From contig NZ_JACBFS010000003.1 of NCBI RefSeq assembly GCF_022138605.1, forward strand, positions 1 through 64,000: DNA of 64,000 bases, read 5' to 3'. The position numbers were made by a program, and so were the translations under genes. This DNA is from Xanthobacter sp. NM-25. GTDB taxonomy: Bacteria > Pseudomonadota > Alphaproteobacteria > Rhizobiales > Xanthobacteraceae. The notes below the pieces were generated by a model. That model searched no databases. It saw nothing but the letters and a program-made list of their open reading frames with translations, and had not been told where the DNA came from. This document shows positions 24,465 through 33,047 of the stretch, one piece after another (the first letter of the stretch is position 1; every line of letters begins with the position of its first letter).

Positions 24465-25964
24465 ATGGAACTCATTGATCATCTCGGCCTCGGCTTCACC
24501 GTCGCGCTGAGCTTCCAGAACATCCTCTACTGCTTCATCGGTGTGCTGCTGGGCACTCTGATCGGTGTGCTGCCGGGCCTCGGGCCGGTGGCCACCATTG
24601 CCATGCTCCTGCCGATCACCTTCGGGCTGTCGCCCGTGGCGGCGCTCATCATGCTCGCCGGCATCTATTACGGTGCGCAGTATGGCGGCTCCACCACGGC
24701 GATCCTCATTAACCTGCCGGGGGAGAGCTCCTCGGTGGTTACCGCGCTGGATGGTCACCAGATGGCCCGCAAGGGCCGGGCCGGGGCGGCTTTGGCCACC
24801 GCGGCACTGGGCTCGTTCTTCGCCGGCTCGGTGGCCACCGTGCTGCTGGCGGTCCTTTCCCCGCCATTGGCGCAGGTGGCGCTGGCCTTCGGACCGCCGG
24901 AATATTTCTCGCTGATGGTCCTCGGCCTCGTCGCCTCGGTGACGCTGGCCTCCGGCTCCATGATCAAAGCCCTGGGCATGATCGTGCTCGGCCTCCTGCT
25001 CGGTCTCTCCGGACAGGACATCTATACGGGCACGAGCCGCCTCACCTTCGGTCTGCCCGAACTCGCGGACGGCTTCGACTTCGTGGCGGTGGCCATGGGC
25101 ATGTTCGGCATCGGCGAGGTGATCCGGAATCTTGAGGACGAGACCAGACGTTCCTTCGTCTCCGCCAAGGTGAAGGGGCTTTTGCTCACCAAGGAGGAGT
25201 TCAAGGCCATCATCGCCCCGGTGATCCGTGGCACGGCGCTGGGCTCCATCCTCGGCATCCTGCCGGGAGGCGGGGCGATGCTGTCCTCGTTTGCCTCCTA
25301 CTCGCTGGAGAAGAAGGTCTCCAAGCATCCGCAGGAGTTCGGCAAGGGTGCCATCGCCGGCGTGGCGGGGCCGGAGAGCGCCAACAATGCGGGGGCCCAG
25401 ACCTCTTTCATCCCCATGCTCACGCTCGGCATCCCGTCCAATCCGGTGATGGCGTTGATGATCGGGGCGATGATCATCCAGGGCATCACGCCGGGGCCGA
25501 ACGTGATGAGCGAGAAGCCGGAGCTGTTCTGGGGGCTGATCGCCTCCATGTGGATCGGAAATGCCATGCTGGTGCTGCTCAACCTGCCCTTGATCGGGCT
25601 GTGGGTGCGGCTCCTGAGCGTGCCGTACCACCTCTTGTTCCCGGCCATCGTGGCGTTCTGCTGCATCGGCGTCTACAGCGTGAACAACAACCCGACGGAC
25701 GTGTACACCATGGCCGCCTTCAGCGTGCTGGGCTATGTGCTGGTGAAGCTGGAATGCGAGCCGGCCCCGCTGCTGCTCGGCTTCGTGATCGGGCCTATGC
25801 TGGAGGAACATCTGCGGCGGGCGATGCTGATCTCCCGCGGCGATCCCACGGTGTTCGTCACCCAGCCGATCTCTGCCGCGTTGCTGGCGCTGGCCGCTTT
25901 CGCGCTGGTCGCCGTCCTCCTTCCCGCCATCCGGCAGACACGGGACGAGGCCTTCCAGGAATAG
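24465..25964 (+). CDS. tctA: TctA large permease subunit of tripartite tricarboxylate transporter
   Basis: 499-residue inner-membrane protein with about a dozen hydrophobic helices. The repeated family motifs are clear: GTLIGVLPGLGPVATIAMLLP (about 28-50), AGIYYGAQYGGSTTAILINLPGE (about 66-88) and, in the second half, GILPGGGAMLSSFASYSLEKK and AGVAGPESANNAGAQTSFIPMLTLGIP. It forms the translocation path for carboxylates delivered by a Bug receptor. It follows tctB directly; a weak stem-loop lies after it at 25983. Confidence 0.93.
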   Translation: MELIDHLGLGFTVALSFQNILYCFIGVLLGTLIGVLPGLGPVATIAMLLPITFGLSPVAALIMLAGIYYGAQYGGSTTAILINLPGESSSVVTALDGHQMARKGRAGAALATAALGSFFAGSVATVLLAVLSPPLAQVALAFGPPEYFSLMVLGLVASVTLASGSMIKALGMIVLGLLLGLSGQDIYTGTSRLTFGLPELADGFDFVAVAMGMFGIGEVIRNLEDETRRSFVSAKVKGLLLTKEEFKAIIAPVIRGTALGSILGILPGGGAMLSSFASYSLEKKVSKHPQEFGKGAIAGVAGPESANNAGAQTSFIPMLTLGIPSNPVMALMIGAMIIQGITPGPNVMSEKPELFWGLIASMWIGNAMLVLLNLPLIGLWVRLLSVPYHLLFPAIVAFCCIGVYSVNNNPTDVYTMAAFSVLGYVLVKLECEPAPLLLGFVIGPMLEEHLRRAMLISRGDPTVFVTQPISAALLALAAFALVAVLLPAIRQTRDEAFQE

Positions 25965-25982
25965 CCGGCAGGGTGCAGGCAA

Positions 25983-26011
25983 GGGCAGGTTCAAAATAGC
26001 AGAACCCGCCC
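25983..26011 (+). terminator. Possible stem-loop after tctA
   Basis: GGGCAGGTTC and GAACCCGCCC pair with one mismatch around a 9-base loop, 19 bp after the tctA stop. There is no T-run, so rho-independent termination is doubtful. Confidence 0.35.
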
Positions 26012-26139
26012 TTCGGGTCCCTGCGATGACGCGTCTCGCGTATCTGTCCATACGGTGACGCGATCGAGAACTGGAGGGATCGAGATCTGCGCGCAGGCGA
26101 GGTGACGCTGCGCTGCTGTGCAAGGGCCCGCGGCGTCGC

Positions 26140-26343
26140 GTGGGAGTGCCTCGCACTGCGCTGGATCATCCGGTTGCGTCGGTGTTATGGCTCGCGAACG
26201 CGCTAGCCGCTACGGACATCGGGTTGAGGATCGGCCAGTTGATCATTACCGGCGCGCTGACTGCTCTGGTGTGCGCCCGGGCTGGCGAAACCGATGTGGC
26301 GGACTTTGGGGCCTGCGGGTCGGTCAGTGTGGCCTTTGCTTGA
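26140..26343 (+). pseudogene. Remnant of 2-keto-4-pentenoate hydratase-like gene
   Basis: The frame reads VGVPRTALDHPVASVLWLANALA, then IGLRIGQLIITGALTALVCARAGETDVADFG and GSVSVAFA. This matches the C-terminal quarter of MhpD/HpaH-type hydratases of meta-cleavage pathways (LDHP..WLAN, G.GQ.I..G). The upstream frame continues without sense similarity, so the catalytic N-terminal part is lost. It sits between tctA and a thioesterase, and suggests the cluster once included an aromatic ring-cleavage route. Confidence 0.5.
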
Positions 26344-26401
26344 GGACCGGATTGCATTTCGCAGGCTGGCCTCTATTCCGGTCGCAACAGAGGAGGGAAT
26401 A

Positions 26402-27187
26402 TTGCTTCAGACGTCGGCGGAGAGCGCGTGTGTGATCGAAGCGCTTGGCGGTGGTCGGTGGCAGCCGGGACCTTTTGCCCGCGGCCCATTCAATGGCGTC
26501 CATGGCGGAGTGGTCACGAGCATGATGGCCGCGGAAATGGAGCGGGCGGCGCCCGATGGCCTGCGGCCTCTCTCCGTTCGCACGGACTTTCTCCGGCCGA
26601 CTCCTTTGGGTTGCCCGTTGCAGGTCAGCGTGCAACCGGTTCGCGTTGGCCGTCGCGTGGCCTTGTTCGATGCGACCCTAAGCGCTGAAGGTGAGATAAC
26701 GGCGCGCTGCTCGATGACATTCGTCGGGGAGACGCCCATTTCGACCCTTGAGGCTGATTATGCTTCGGACGCGCCGCCGCCCGCAATCGACCCTGAAGCA
26801 CTGCCGCCGCGTGTTTCTAGCGCATCTCATGGCCTGCCGTGGCTGCTGGATGTCCTGGATCCACGCGCGGCGCCGGATGGCGCCGTGTGGTTTCGCTGGA
26901 AGATGCCGCTTTTCCCCAGGGCCTCAGCCTTTCTTGCCGCTCTTTCTCCCGCTGACACCATCCATGGCATGGCGCGTCCCGGTCTGCCGGGTCCGCCACC
27001 GGTCGCGGGCTATCCCAACGTGGATCTCTCCGTGCACTTCACGCGCGCGCCCGAAGGTGAATGGATCGGCGTGAGGCCCGTGACGCGATGGCTGGCGAGC
27101 GGCGCGGGCCTCGGCTTCGGCGATTTGGTGGACCGTGCGGGCGCCTTCGGTCATGGCGCGATGGGCGTTGTGCTCCTGCCGGCCTGA
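26402..27187 (+). CDS. Acyl-CoA thioesterase-like protein (double hot-dog)
   Basis: 261 residues. The two halves resemble a tandem hot-dog thioesterase (TesB-like/4HBT_3): FNGVHGGVVTSMMAAEMERAAPDGLRPLSVRTDFLRPTPLG in the first and YPNVDLSVHFTRAPEGEWIGVRP with GFGDLVDRAGAFGHGAMGVVLLP in the second. A TTG start at 26402 is favoured by the GAGGAGGG ribosome site; the longer frame to 26294 overlaps the pseudogene. It may hydrolyse CoA intermediates to recycle CoA for the preceding cassette. Substrate unknown. Confidence 0.78.
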   Translation: MLQTSAESACVIEALGGGRWQPGPFARGPFNGVHGGVVTSMMAAEMERAAPDGLRPLSVRTDFLRPTPLGCPLQVSVQPVRVGRRVALFDATLSAEGEITARCSMTFVGETPISTLEADYASDAPPPAIDPEALPPRVSSASHGLPWLLDVLDPRAAPDGAVWFRWKMPLFPRASAFLAALSPADTIHGMARPGLPGPPPVAGYPNVDLSVHFTRAPEGEWIGVRPVTRWLASGAGLGFGDLVDRAGAFGHGAMGVVLLPA

Positions 27188-27609
27188 AGTGCTCGGCTCA
27201 GGATCCATCGGTTTGTGGCGATCGATCCTATTCAGGCTCTTTGAGGAGACTGAATATGGGCGATCGGTACGGGCTGATCGACACGTAGAGGGCGTTAATA
27301 CATGGAAATAAACGATATAATTATATTATATTATGGATAATTGAGTTTATAATTGTTTCAGTTATATGAATCGAGCCCAGCACTGTCCTTATCGCGAGTG
27401 CCCCATGTCTGTGACAGGGGCGGCCTATCAGGAGGATACGTTCCGCCCGCTGACCGATGGAGCCGAAGCAGGTCACCTGGGTAAAATCAGCGAATTCATG
27501 CGCTAAGGCTTTCATCACGGCCATGCTCGGTCTCCTAGCCCTCCTTCTTTGTAGGAACCGCGCCAATGCGGCCTTCCGGGAGCCGTGATCGAGAGCGTAG
27601 GCCGGCTGC
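27188..27609. other. No recognisable gene; A/T-rich patch
   Basis: About 420 bp without a convincing gene. Open frames on either strand have no recognisable motif or ribosome site. 27290-27360 is strikingly A/T-rich compared with the surroundings (runs such as ATTATATTATATTATGG), suggesting foreign or decayed DNA at the edge of the transposase debris that follows. Confidence 0.5.
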
Positions 27610-27850
27610 TTGAACTCAATTCCGTCGCGTAGCCCTGATGATCATGATCGCCTACGCCTTCCTCCAGCATCGACGCCTGGAGCAGGCCATAGGAGAAAAA
27701 GCCGCCGGCGGGGACTTCCGCCACCGATCCTGCCTCAGGCCCGCAGAGCCGTCCTCAAGGCGCTCTCCTCGACATCGCCGCCCCCGACACGCCCACACTG
27801 CTGAAGGGCTATCTGGAGACCGCCAATTTAATTCCGCCAAAGTAGTGCTA
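27610..27850 (+). pseudogene. IS701-like transposase C-terminal remnant
   Basis: Around 27632 the sequence reads MIMIAYAFLQHRRL, the conserved end of IS701/DDE transposases (usually preceded by a His-rich LHRHA segment), and near 27830 reads NSAKVVL, also found at the end of such elements. Between and around these the frame is broken and no N-terminal catalytic part is present. Decayed mobile-element debris. Confidence 0.4.
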
Positions 27851-28093
27851 GGCGGCCGACCGCCCCCAATAAAAGGCGGCCATAGGGCCAGGGACTTGTC
27901 GGCATCCGGAATGTCGCGATCGCACGACAAGCGCACGCTCCTGCGGTACGGTCAGCTGTATCTTAAAGCGCTGGCGATACGTCACACGGAATAAAGGGCG
28001 TCTGATGTCGTTGTGCATACAATAAACACGTCAATTGTGGCGCTTAAAATATTCAGAATATTCGGTTTCTATACAGAGGTGTCGGTTTAACAA

Positions 28094-28122
28094 TAAAAAG
28101 CTCCGCCTTAATGAGGCGGAGC
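28094..28122 (-). terminator. Rho-independent terminator of cspA
   Basis: On the reverse strand the hairpin GCTCCGCCT-CATTA-AGGCGGAGC is followed by TTTTTATTG, a classic intrinsic terminator, about 70 bases after the cspA stop. Confidence 0.85.
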
Positions 28123-28190
28123 CTTCAACTGCTTTCTTCATGTGCGATTCTGTCGTTGCCAGTACATCCGTGATCAACGACACGAAAGCG

Positions 28191-28400
28191 TCACGCAGCC
28201 TGAAGATTGCCTGCCGAGCTTTTGCCGGTCCGGTCGTCCCGGACGATCTCGAACTGGAGCTTCTGTCCTTCAGAGAGGGACTGCATCCCCGCCCGCTCCA
28301 CGGCCGAGATATGCACGAACACATCCGCTCCGCCGCTCTCAGGCTGAATGAAGCCGAATCCTTTGGTGGCATTGAACCACTTCACAATACCGATATTCAT
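28191..28400 (-). CDS. cspA: Cold-shock protein (CspA family)
   Basis: 69-residue single-stranded nucleic-acid-binding beta barrel. RNP1 is KGFGFIQP (residues 13-20) and RNP2 VFVHISAVE (about 27-35), with the usual GIVKWFNATKG start. It acts as an RNA chaperone in the cytoplasm, unfolding mRNA at low temperature or in stationary phase. A strong terminator follows. It lies about 1 kb from rpsU, a pairing common in alphaproteobacteria. Codon use is normal for the region. Confidence 0.95.
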   Translation of the reverse strand: MNIGIVKWFNATKGFGFIQPESGGADVFVHISAVERAGMQSLSEGQKLQFEIVRDDRTGKSSAGNLQAA

Positions 28401-28576
28401 GACGATTTCCTTTCAATCGCGCAGCGAAACGTCTGCCTGAGGACTCAGGCAGACAAAAAGTTAGATATTGAAGGGAATTATCGTCGACGGCATTGGAGGC
28501 GCCGGAAGATCTGCCGTCAAAATCATATGAGGGAGATGTAAGGAACGATTGTGTTGATGGCAAGGCCCAAAAATAT

Positions 28577-28783
28577 TTAATCGAAAAGGCCGGTTTTCGC
28601 ACCAAAGCGACGCAACTCCGATTCGCGCGCAACCCGCTCAAAAGCCTCGCGCTCGCCCTTAACGCGATAGCTCGGCTCGCTCCGATCGGTGGGCAATTCC
28701 CGGATAATCCGAAATTGCCCGGGTGGCGAACGGACGCCAACAACGAATTCCACTCTATCATCAATCTTAAAATTTGCAGCCAT
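28577..28783 (-). CDS. Conserved hypothetical small protein
   Basis: 68 residues from ATG 28783 (MAANFKIDDRVEFVV), or 81 from an upstream TTG at 28822. The pattern PGQFRIIRELPTDRSEPSYRVKGEREAFERVARESEL resembles small uncharacterised alphaproteobacterial proteins in which a basic, beta-rich core is followed by a helix ending ERV..E.EL. Function unknown. It is upstream of cspA on the same strand, separated by about 175 bp with no obvious terminator. Confidence 0.6.
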   Translation of the reverse strand: MAANFKIDDRVEFVVGVRSPPGQFRIIRELPTDRSEPSYRVKGEREAFERVARESELRRFGAKTGLFD

Positions 28784-28923
28784 CACATTTTCTAGCACAT
28801 TTCTCATTCTCTGCGCACTCAATTCTTCTGAGTGGCCACGTTTTTCCTGGAAGCTTTCCGGCGACCGGGCAACTCGGCTGTGCTAGCCTGCGCAGGGCTT
28901 CCGGCCGGAAGCCCTGAGGAATC

Positions 28924-29298
28924 ATGATGAAAACTTTAAGCGTGCTGATCTGCCTGCTTTGTGCAGGCGCCTCAAGTGCTCTCGCGCTGCACCCCGACAT
29001 GACGCTCGACTTCACTTGGGTCGGAACGCCGCTCTGCACGCCGACGCCGCGGAGCCCGGAGTTCCAGGTGGACAACGTGCCGTCGGGAACCCTGCTGCTG
29101 CGCTTCGCATTGCTCGGGCCCAGCGGCCGTGAGTTTGGAGGGGCTGACGTTCCGCTCCCGGGCCGCGGGACAATCCCCCGAGGTGCGGTTTCCTATCGTC
29201 CGCCCTGTGTCGGCGGTATGTATACGTGGATCGTGGAGGCGATTGACGCCGACGGCAACAGTCTTGCGCAGGCCACGCTCTCACGTCCGTTCTACTGA
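28924..29298 (+). CDS. Exported hypothetical protein
   Basis: 124 residues. A clear signal peptide (KTLSVLICLLCAGASSALA, cleavage near residue 22) precedes a roughly 100-residue mature domain with PLCTPTPRSPEFQVDNVP and GRGTIPRGAVSYRPPCVGGMYTWIVEAID, containing two cysteines that could form a disulphide. The beta-rich pattern with a YxW near the end recalls small periplasmic PEBP/YbhB-like proteins, but the match is weak. It is alone on the plus strand between two minus-strand genes. Confidence 0.7.
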   Translation: MMKTLSVLICLLCAGASSALALHPDMTLDFTWVGTPLCTPTPRSPEFQVDNVPSGTLLLRFALLGPSGREFGGADVPLPGRGTIPRGAVSYRPPCVGGMYTWIVEAIDADGNSLAQATLSRPFY

Positions 29299-29350
29299 AA
29301 GGGGTGCCTATCCGGGACACGGATGCTTCCTCCGGTCCCGGCATTGGCCT

Positions 29351-29605
29351 TCAGCTGGCTGAAGATCGCCCCGGTGGTTTCGCGCGGCGCTTGGGCCCGG
29401 CGATCAATCCCTCATACTGCGCCTTCTTGCGGGCCGCTTTGCGGTGGCGGCGGACAGCCTCGGCATGTTCCCGCACCCGCCGTTCCGATGGCTTCTCGTA
29501 GGCGCGACGCTGCTTCATTTCGCGAAAGACGCCCTCGCGCTGCATGCGCTTCTTAAGGACCTTGAGGGCTTGCTCGATATTGTTGTCTCTGACGAGAACC
29601 TGCAA
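29351..29605 (-). CDS. rpsU: 30S ribosomal protein S21
   Basis: 84-residue basic ribosomal protein: QVLVRDNNIEQALKVLKKR, MQREGVFREMKQRRAYEKPS, RRVREHAEAVRRHRKAARK and a lysine/arginine-rich tail, all typical of alphaproteobacterial S21. It sits on the 30S platform near the mRNA anti-Shine-Dalgarno region. The only start that fits the family is TTG at 29605 (product LQVLVRDNN...); the longer frame to 29722 would add an unrelated leader. It may be one of several S21 paralogues. It lies beside cspA, as often seen. Confidence 0.92.
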   Translation of the reverse strand: MQVLVRDNNIEQALKVLKKRMQREGVFREMKQRRAYEKPSERRVREHAEAVRRHRKAARKKAQYEGLIAGPKRRAKPPGRSSAS

Positions 29606-29743
29606 AAGATATCCAATCTGAATGTCGATCCGAATCCCGGGCCACTGCATGACCGCTCGGTCGGGTGACCGGCCGTAGCCGGTGACGGCATGATAAAGAC
29701 AATGGCGCTGCAAAGCGACCATCTCGGCGAACCGCCTTTGGCC

Positions 29744-30550
29744 TCACACGGTTTTGTCCGTCACGACGTTGAAGCCGGTGAGGGTCGACGGCCCGAAGGT
29801 GGTCACCATGGCGACGTCGGTCGCGTCGCGTCCCCGAGCCATGAGGATGCGGCCGATGCGCGGCATGTTGTGTCGGGCGTCGAAGGTGTACCAGCGCCCG
29901 CCGAGATACACCTCGAACCAGGCGCTGAAATCCATCGGCGCGGGATCGGGTGGCACACCGATATCGCCGAGATAGCCTGTGCAGTAGCGGGCAGGAATGT
30001 TCATGCAGCGGCACAGGGTGATGGCGAGGTGGGCGAAGTCGCGACACACTCCCCGGCGCTGGGTGTAGGCATCGAAGGCGCTCTTCAGCGGGCTTGCGTG
30101 GGCGTAGTCGAAAGCGACACGGTGGTGAACGAAATCGCAGATTGCCTGCACCAGTGGCCACCCCTTGGGTATGTGACCGAACATGGACCAGGCGATCGCG
30201 CTCATGCGATCGGTTTCGCAATAGCGGCTGCCCAACAGGAAGATGAGCGCCTCCACCGGCAGGTCGCCGAGCGCGTGCTGCTCCGCGCCTGTCGCTACCT
30301 CGTCGGGCAGACCGCTGTCGCGGATCACGAAATCCGTGTGCATGGTGAGCCGGCCGGCTGGAGCCTCGATCACATGGCAGAAATTTCCGAAGCTGTCGTG
30401 ATAGGTGTTGGCTGCAATCGGCGGGTCGAACAGCACGCGGTCAGGGTTCACCAAGTCGTTGATCCGCGAAGGATGCACGCTCAAGGTAAGGATCATGGGC
30501 GTCGGCTTAGGGCATGTGTAGGAAATTTCGTAGCCCGCGTGAATCTGCAT
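29744..30550 (-). CDS. Transglutaminase-like cysteine protein
   Basis: 268 residues from ATG 30550. An N-terminal beta domain (residues 1-140) is followed by the transglutaminase core: Cys in QRRGVCRDFAHLAITLCRCM (about 178), MDFSAWFEVYLGGRWYTFDARHN (about 208-230) with the Asp of the triad. The usual HAW is SAW here, as I recall for this alphaproteobacterial subfamily. These proteins are probably peptidases or amidases; their substrate is unknown. It is divergent from an N-formylglutamate amidohydrolase. Confidence 0.85.
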   Translation of the reverse strand: MQIHAGYEISYTCPKPTPMILTLSVHPSRINDLVNPDRVLFDPPIAANTYHDSFGNFCHVIEAPAGRLTMHTDFVIRDSGLPDEVATGAEQHALGDLPVEALIFLLGSRYCETDRMSAIAWSMFGHIPKGWPLVQAICDFVHHRVAFDYAHASPLKSAFDAYTQRRGVCRDFAHLAITLCRCMNIPARYCTGYLGDIGVPPDPAPMDFSAWFEVYLGGRWYTFDARHNMPRIGRILMARGRDATDVAMVTTFGPSTLTGFNVVTDKTV

Positions 30551-30665
30551 GGGGAACCTCTGATGGGCGCGGCATGGAGCCCGCCTATGTCGGACGTATC
30601 GGCTGTGGTGTGCGAAACTCAAATGGCCCCGGCACCGCGCCGCCGGCGCTGGAGGAATCTCAGAC

Positions 30666-31496
30666 GTGACTCGGACTTCTTCTTTGCTCGCCGCGGATGA
30701 TAGGCCACCGGTGTCGGTGTTCAATTCTGAAGGCAGTTCCGCGTTCCTCATTGTCGCGGATCATGCGGGCAATGCCTTTCCGCGCGCGCTCGGGGAACTC
30801 GGGGTCGCTGCGCGGGATCGGGACCGGCACATCGCATGGGATATCGGCATAGCGGGCCTCTGCCATATGCTGGCAGATCTACTCGATGCCACGTTCATTC
30901 GACAGAACTATTCTCGCCTCGTCATCGACTGCAATCGCCCGCACAACGCGCCGGATTCCATCCCCTCGGTGAGCGATGGTAGCCATGTGCCCGGCAATGT
31001 GGGCCTCAGTCCCGTGGAGCGCGCTGCGCGCAAAGCCGCGATCTTCGACCCCTACCATGCGCACATCGCCGCCGAATTGGACCGGCGACAGGCTGTGTCC
31101 CGGCCCACAGTGCTGATTGCCATGCACAGCTTCACACCGGTTTTTCAAGGGGTCGAACGCCCCTGGCATGTCGGCGTGCTCTATCACCACGCCCCCCGCT
31201 TCGCCCAGGCCTTGCTCGCGACGCTTCGACTAGACCGTGGCCTCACAGTCGGAAACAACGAGCCTTACGCCGTCGGTGACACGACGGACTGGACCATTCC
31301 CCATCATGGAGAACGGCGGGGCATCCTCCATGTGGGTATCGAGATCCGCCAGGATCTCATTGCCCAGCCGCGAGGCCAGCAGGAATGGGCGGAACGCATG
31401 GCCATGGTGTTGCCGCTCAGCCTCGCCGAGTGCTTTGCCGGACAAGAGGCAGATGAGCCGGGTGCCTGGCAGGCGGGTGGTCGCCTGGATCGGTGA
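30666..31496 (+). CDS. N-formylglutamate amidohydrolase family protein
   Basis: 276 residues. The family pattern is visible: FLIVADHAGNAFPRAL (about 26-40), the zinc-site region NYSRLVIDCNRPHNAPDSIPSVSDG (about 80-103), IAMHSFTPVFQGVERPWHVGVLYHH (about 150-175) and HVGIEIRQDLI (about 225). N-formylglutamate amidohydrolase (HutG) releases glutamate and formate in histidine breakdown, but no hut gene is near, and many homologues act on other N-acyl compounds. No ribosome site stands out, but this start gives the usual length. Confidence 0.85.
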   Translation: MTRTSSLLAADDRPPVSVFNSEGSSAFLIVADHAGNAFPRALGELGVAARDRDRHIAWDIGIAGLCHMLADLLDATFIRQNYSRLVIDCNRPHNAPDSIPSVSDGSHVPGNVGLSPVERAARKAAIFDPYHAHIAAELDRRQAVSRPTVLIAMHSFTPVFQGVERPWHVGVLYHHAPRFAQALLATLRLDRGLTVGNNEPYAVGDTTDWTIPHHGERRGILHVGIEIRQDLIAQPRGQQEWAERMAMVLPLSLAECFAGQEADEPGAWQAGGRLDR

Positions 31497-31634
31497 ATGA
31501 CGTCACTCGGCGCATTTCTTGCTTGTATCGAAGAATCTGAACTTCGAGATTGCGGTTTGTCTCCTCTCCGCCAACTCGGCCGACAGATGCTCCGCGCCAG
31601 ACGGCCGGGGTGAACGGCGAGGTGTGGTGGTCCC

Positions 31635-33047
31635 GTGGATAGTTTCGGACGTAAGCGCCAGATGTGCGAGTGGGACGAGCTGGCGAGTGACGATGCCGGC
31701 CTGAAAGCTGTTCTGGCGAGGGAGGACGGCCACCGTCTCGCCCCCTTCCACCTCTTGTCCGTCCCTGGCATGAGCGCGGCGCAGCAGCGCGCGTGCTCAG
31801 AGCTTTGGACGCGCGATCGCCGCTCGGAGGCCGCTGCGAAGCGTACGGCCCTGGGCTTCACCTTTCCTGATCCCGGATCGGGGCCCATTCGGCTCGGCTA
31901 TCTCTCCAATGATTTTCACGAGCACGCCACCGCGCATCTGCTCATCGAGGTCCTGGAGGCGCATCGGCGTGACGATTTCGAGGTCTTCTCTTATTCCTTC
32001 GGCGCCGATGATGGCCTGCCCATGCGCCGCCGGCTGACGACGGCCTGTGATCATTTCGTGGACATCTGCGAACTTGACGACACCGCGGCAGCCCGGCGCA
32101 TTCATGCGGACGGCGTGGACATCCTTATCGATCTGAAAGGGTTCACCGCCCGGGCGCGGACAGGCATCGTGCTGCTGCGGCCGGCCCCGATCATCGTGAA
32201 CTATCTCGGTTATCCGGGCACCATGGGGGCCGGGGTCTGCGACTATCTGATCACCGATCCGTTTCTAACCCCCGCCGACACCGCGGAGGACTATACCGAG
32301 TCATTCGCCTATATGCCCCACTCCTATCATCCCCATGGGCGCACCACGCCGCTCGGAAAGCGGCCGGGCCGACGTGAAGCCGGGCTGCCCGGAGAGGGCT
32401 TTGTCTTCTGCTGCTTCAACCAGCCCTATAAGATTTCGCCCGACGTCTTCGACATCTGGTGTCGCCTTCTGGCCATGGTGCCAGACAGCGTCCTGTGGCT
32501 AATGGATCATCCCGACGCCGCCGGAAATCTGCGCAGCGAGGCGATCCGGCGGGGCGTGGATGCCCGACGGCTCATCTTCGGAGGGAACCTGCCCCAAGCG
32601 GAGCACCTCGCGCGGCTTCAGCTCGCCGACCTAGTGCTCGACACCTCGCCGTTCAACGCACACACGACTGCGAGCGATGCCCTGTGGGCCGGGGTTCCGG
32701 TGGTGACCTATGCGGGGCAGACCTTCCCATCCCGCGTTGCCGGCTCAATCCTGCATGCCATCGGGCTTTCTGATCTCATAGCTGACAGTCCCGAGGCCTA
32801 TTTCGAGCTTGCCTACAAACTCGCCATGGATGAGGCGCGCCATGCCGGCATCACCGCGCGCCTTGCCGCGAACCGTCTGAAGACGCCGCTATTCGACGTG
32901 GCGAGTTATACCGCCAGTTTGGAATGCCTTTATCGAACCATGGTGCACCGCCACCGCGCGCACCTTCTGCCGGACGCAATCGGAGCCAGCGACAAAGACG
33001 GACACCTTCGGAGCGTCCATCGCGAAGGTCGATCTCTGGGCGAATAG
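31635..33047 (+). CDS. SPINDLY-like O-GlcNAc transferase catalytic domain, TPR part missing
   Basis: 470 residues matching the glycosyltransferase (GT41) C-terminal region of bacterial TPR-SPINDLY proteins: IRLGYLSNDFHEHATAHL (about 80), HADGVDILIDLKGFT (about 155), PAPIIVNYLGYPGTMGAG (about 177), LVLDTSPFNAHTTASDALWAGVPVVT (about 335-360). Such proteins are usually 600-750 residues with N-terminal TPRs. Here the frame starts at GTG 31635 with a stop at 31611 just upstream, so the TPR half is gone. The catalytic part looks intact and could be expressed, but this is probably a 5'-truncated gene. Confidence 0.8.
   Translation: MDSFGRKRQMCEWDELASDDAGLKAVLAREDGHRLAPFHLLSVPGMSAAQQRACSELWTRDRRSEAAAKRTALGFTFPDPGSGPIRLGYLSNDFHEHATAHLLIEVLEAHRRDDFEVFSYSFGADDGLPMRRRLTTACDHFVDICELDDTAAARRIHADGVDILIDLKGFTARARTGIVLLRPAPIIVNYLGYPGTMGAGVCDYLITDPFLTPADTAEDYTESFAYMPHSYHPHGRTTPLGKRPGRREAGLPGEGFVFCCFNQPYKISPDVFDIWCRLLAMVPDSVLWLMDHPDAAGNLRSEAIRRGVDARRLIFGGNLPQAEHLARLQLADLVLDTSPFNAHTTASDALWAGVPVVTYAGQTFPSRVAGSILHAIGLSDLIADSPEAYFELAYKLAMDEARHAGITARLAANRLKTPLFDVASYTASLECLYRTMVHRHRAHLLPDAIGASDKDGHLRSVHREGRSLGE

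Noticed and set aside
24198..26156. 652-codon minus-strand frame opposite tctA
   Set aside because: It is the complement of tctB/tctA; rich in His/Arg/Gln/Glu, typical of antisense frames in GC-rich coding DNA.
27290..27370. A/T-rich patch as a replication origin or centromere-like site
   Set aside because: No DnaA boxes, iterons or rep/par genes nearby.
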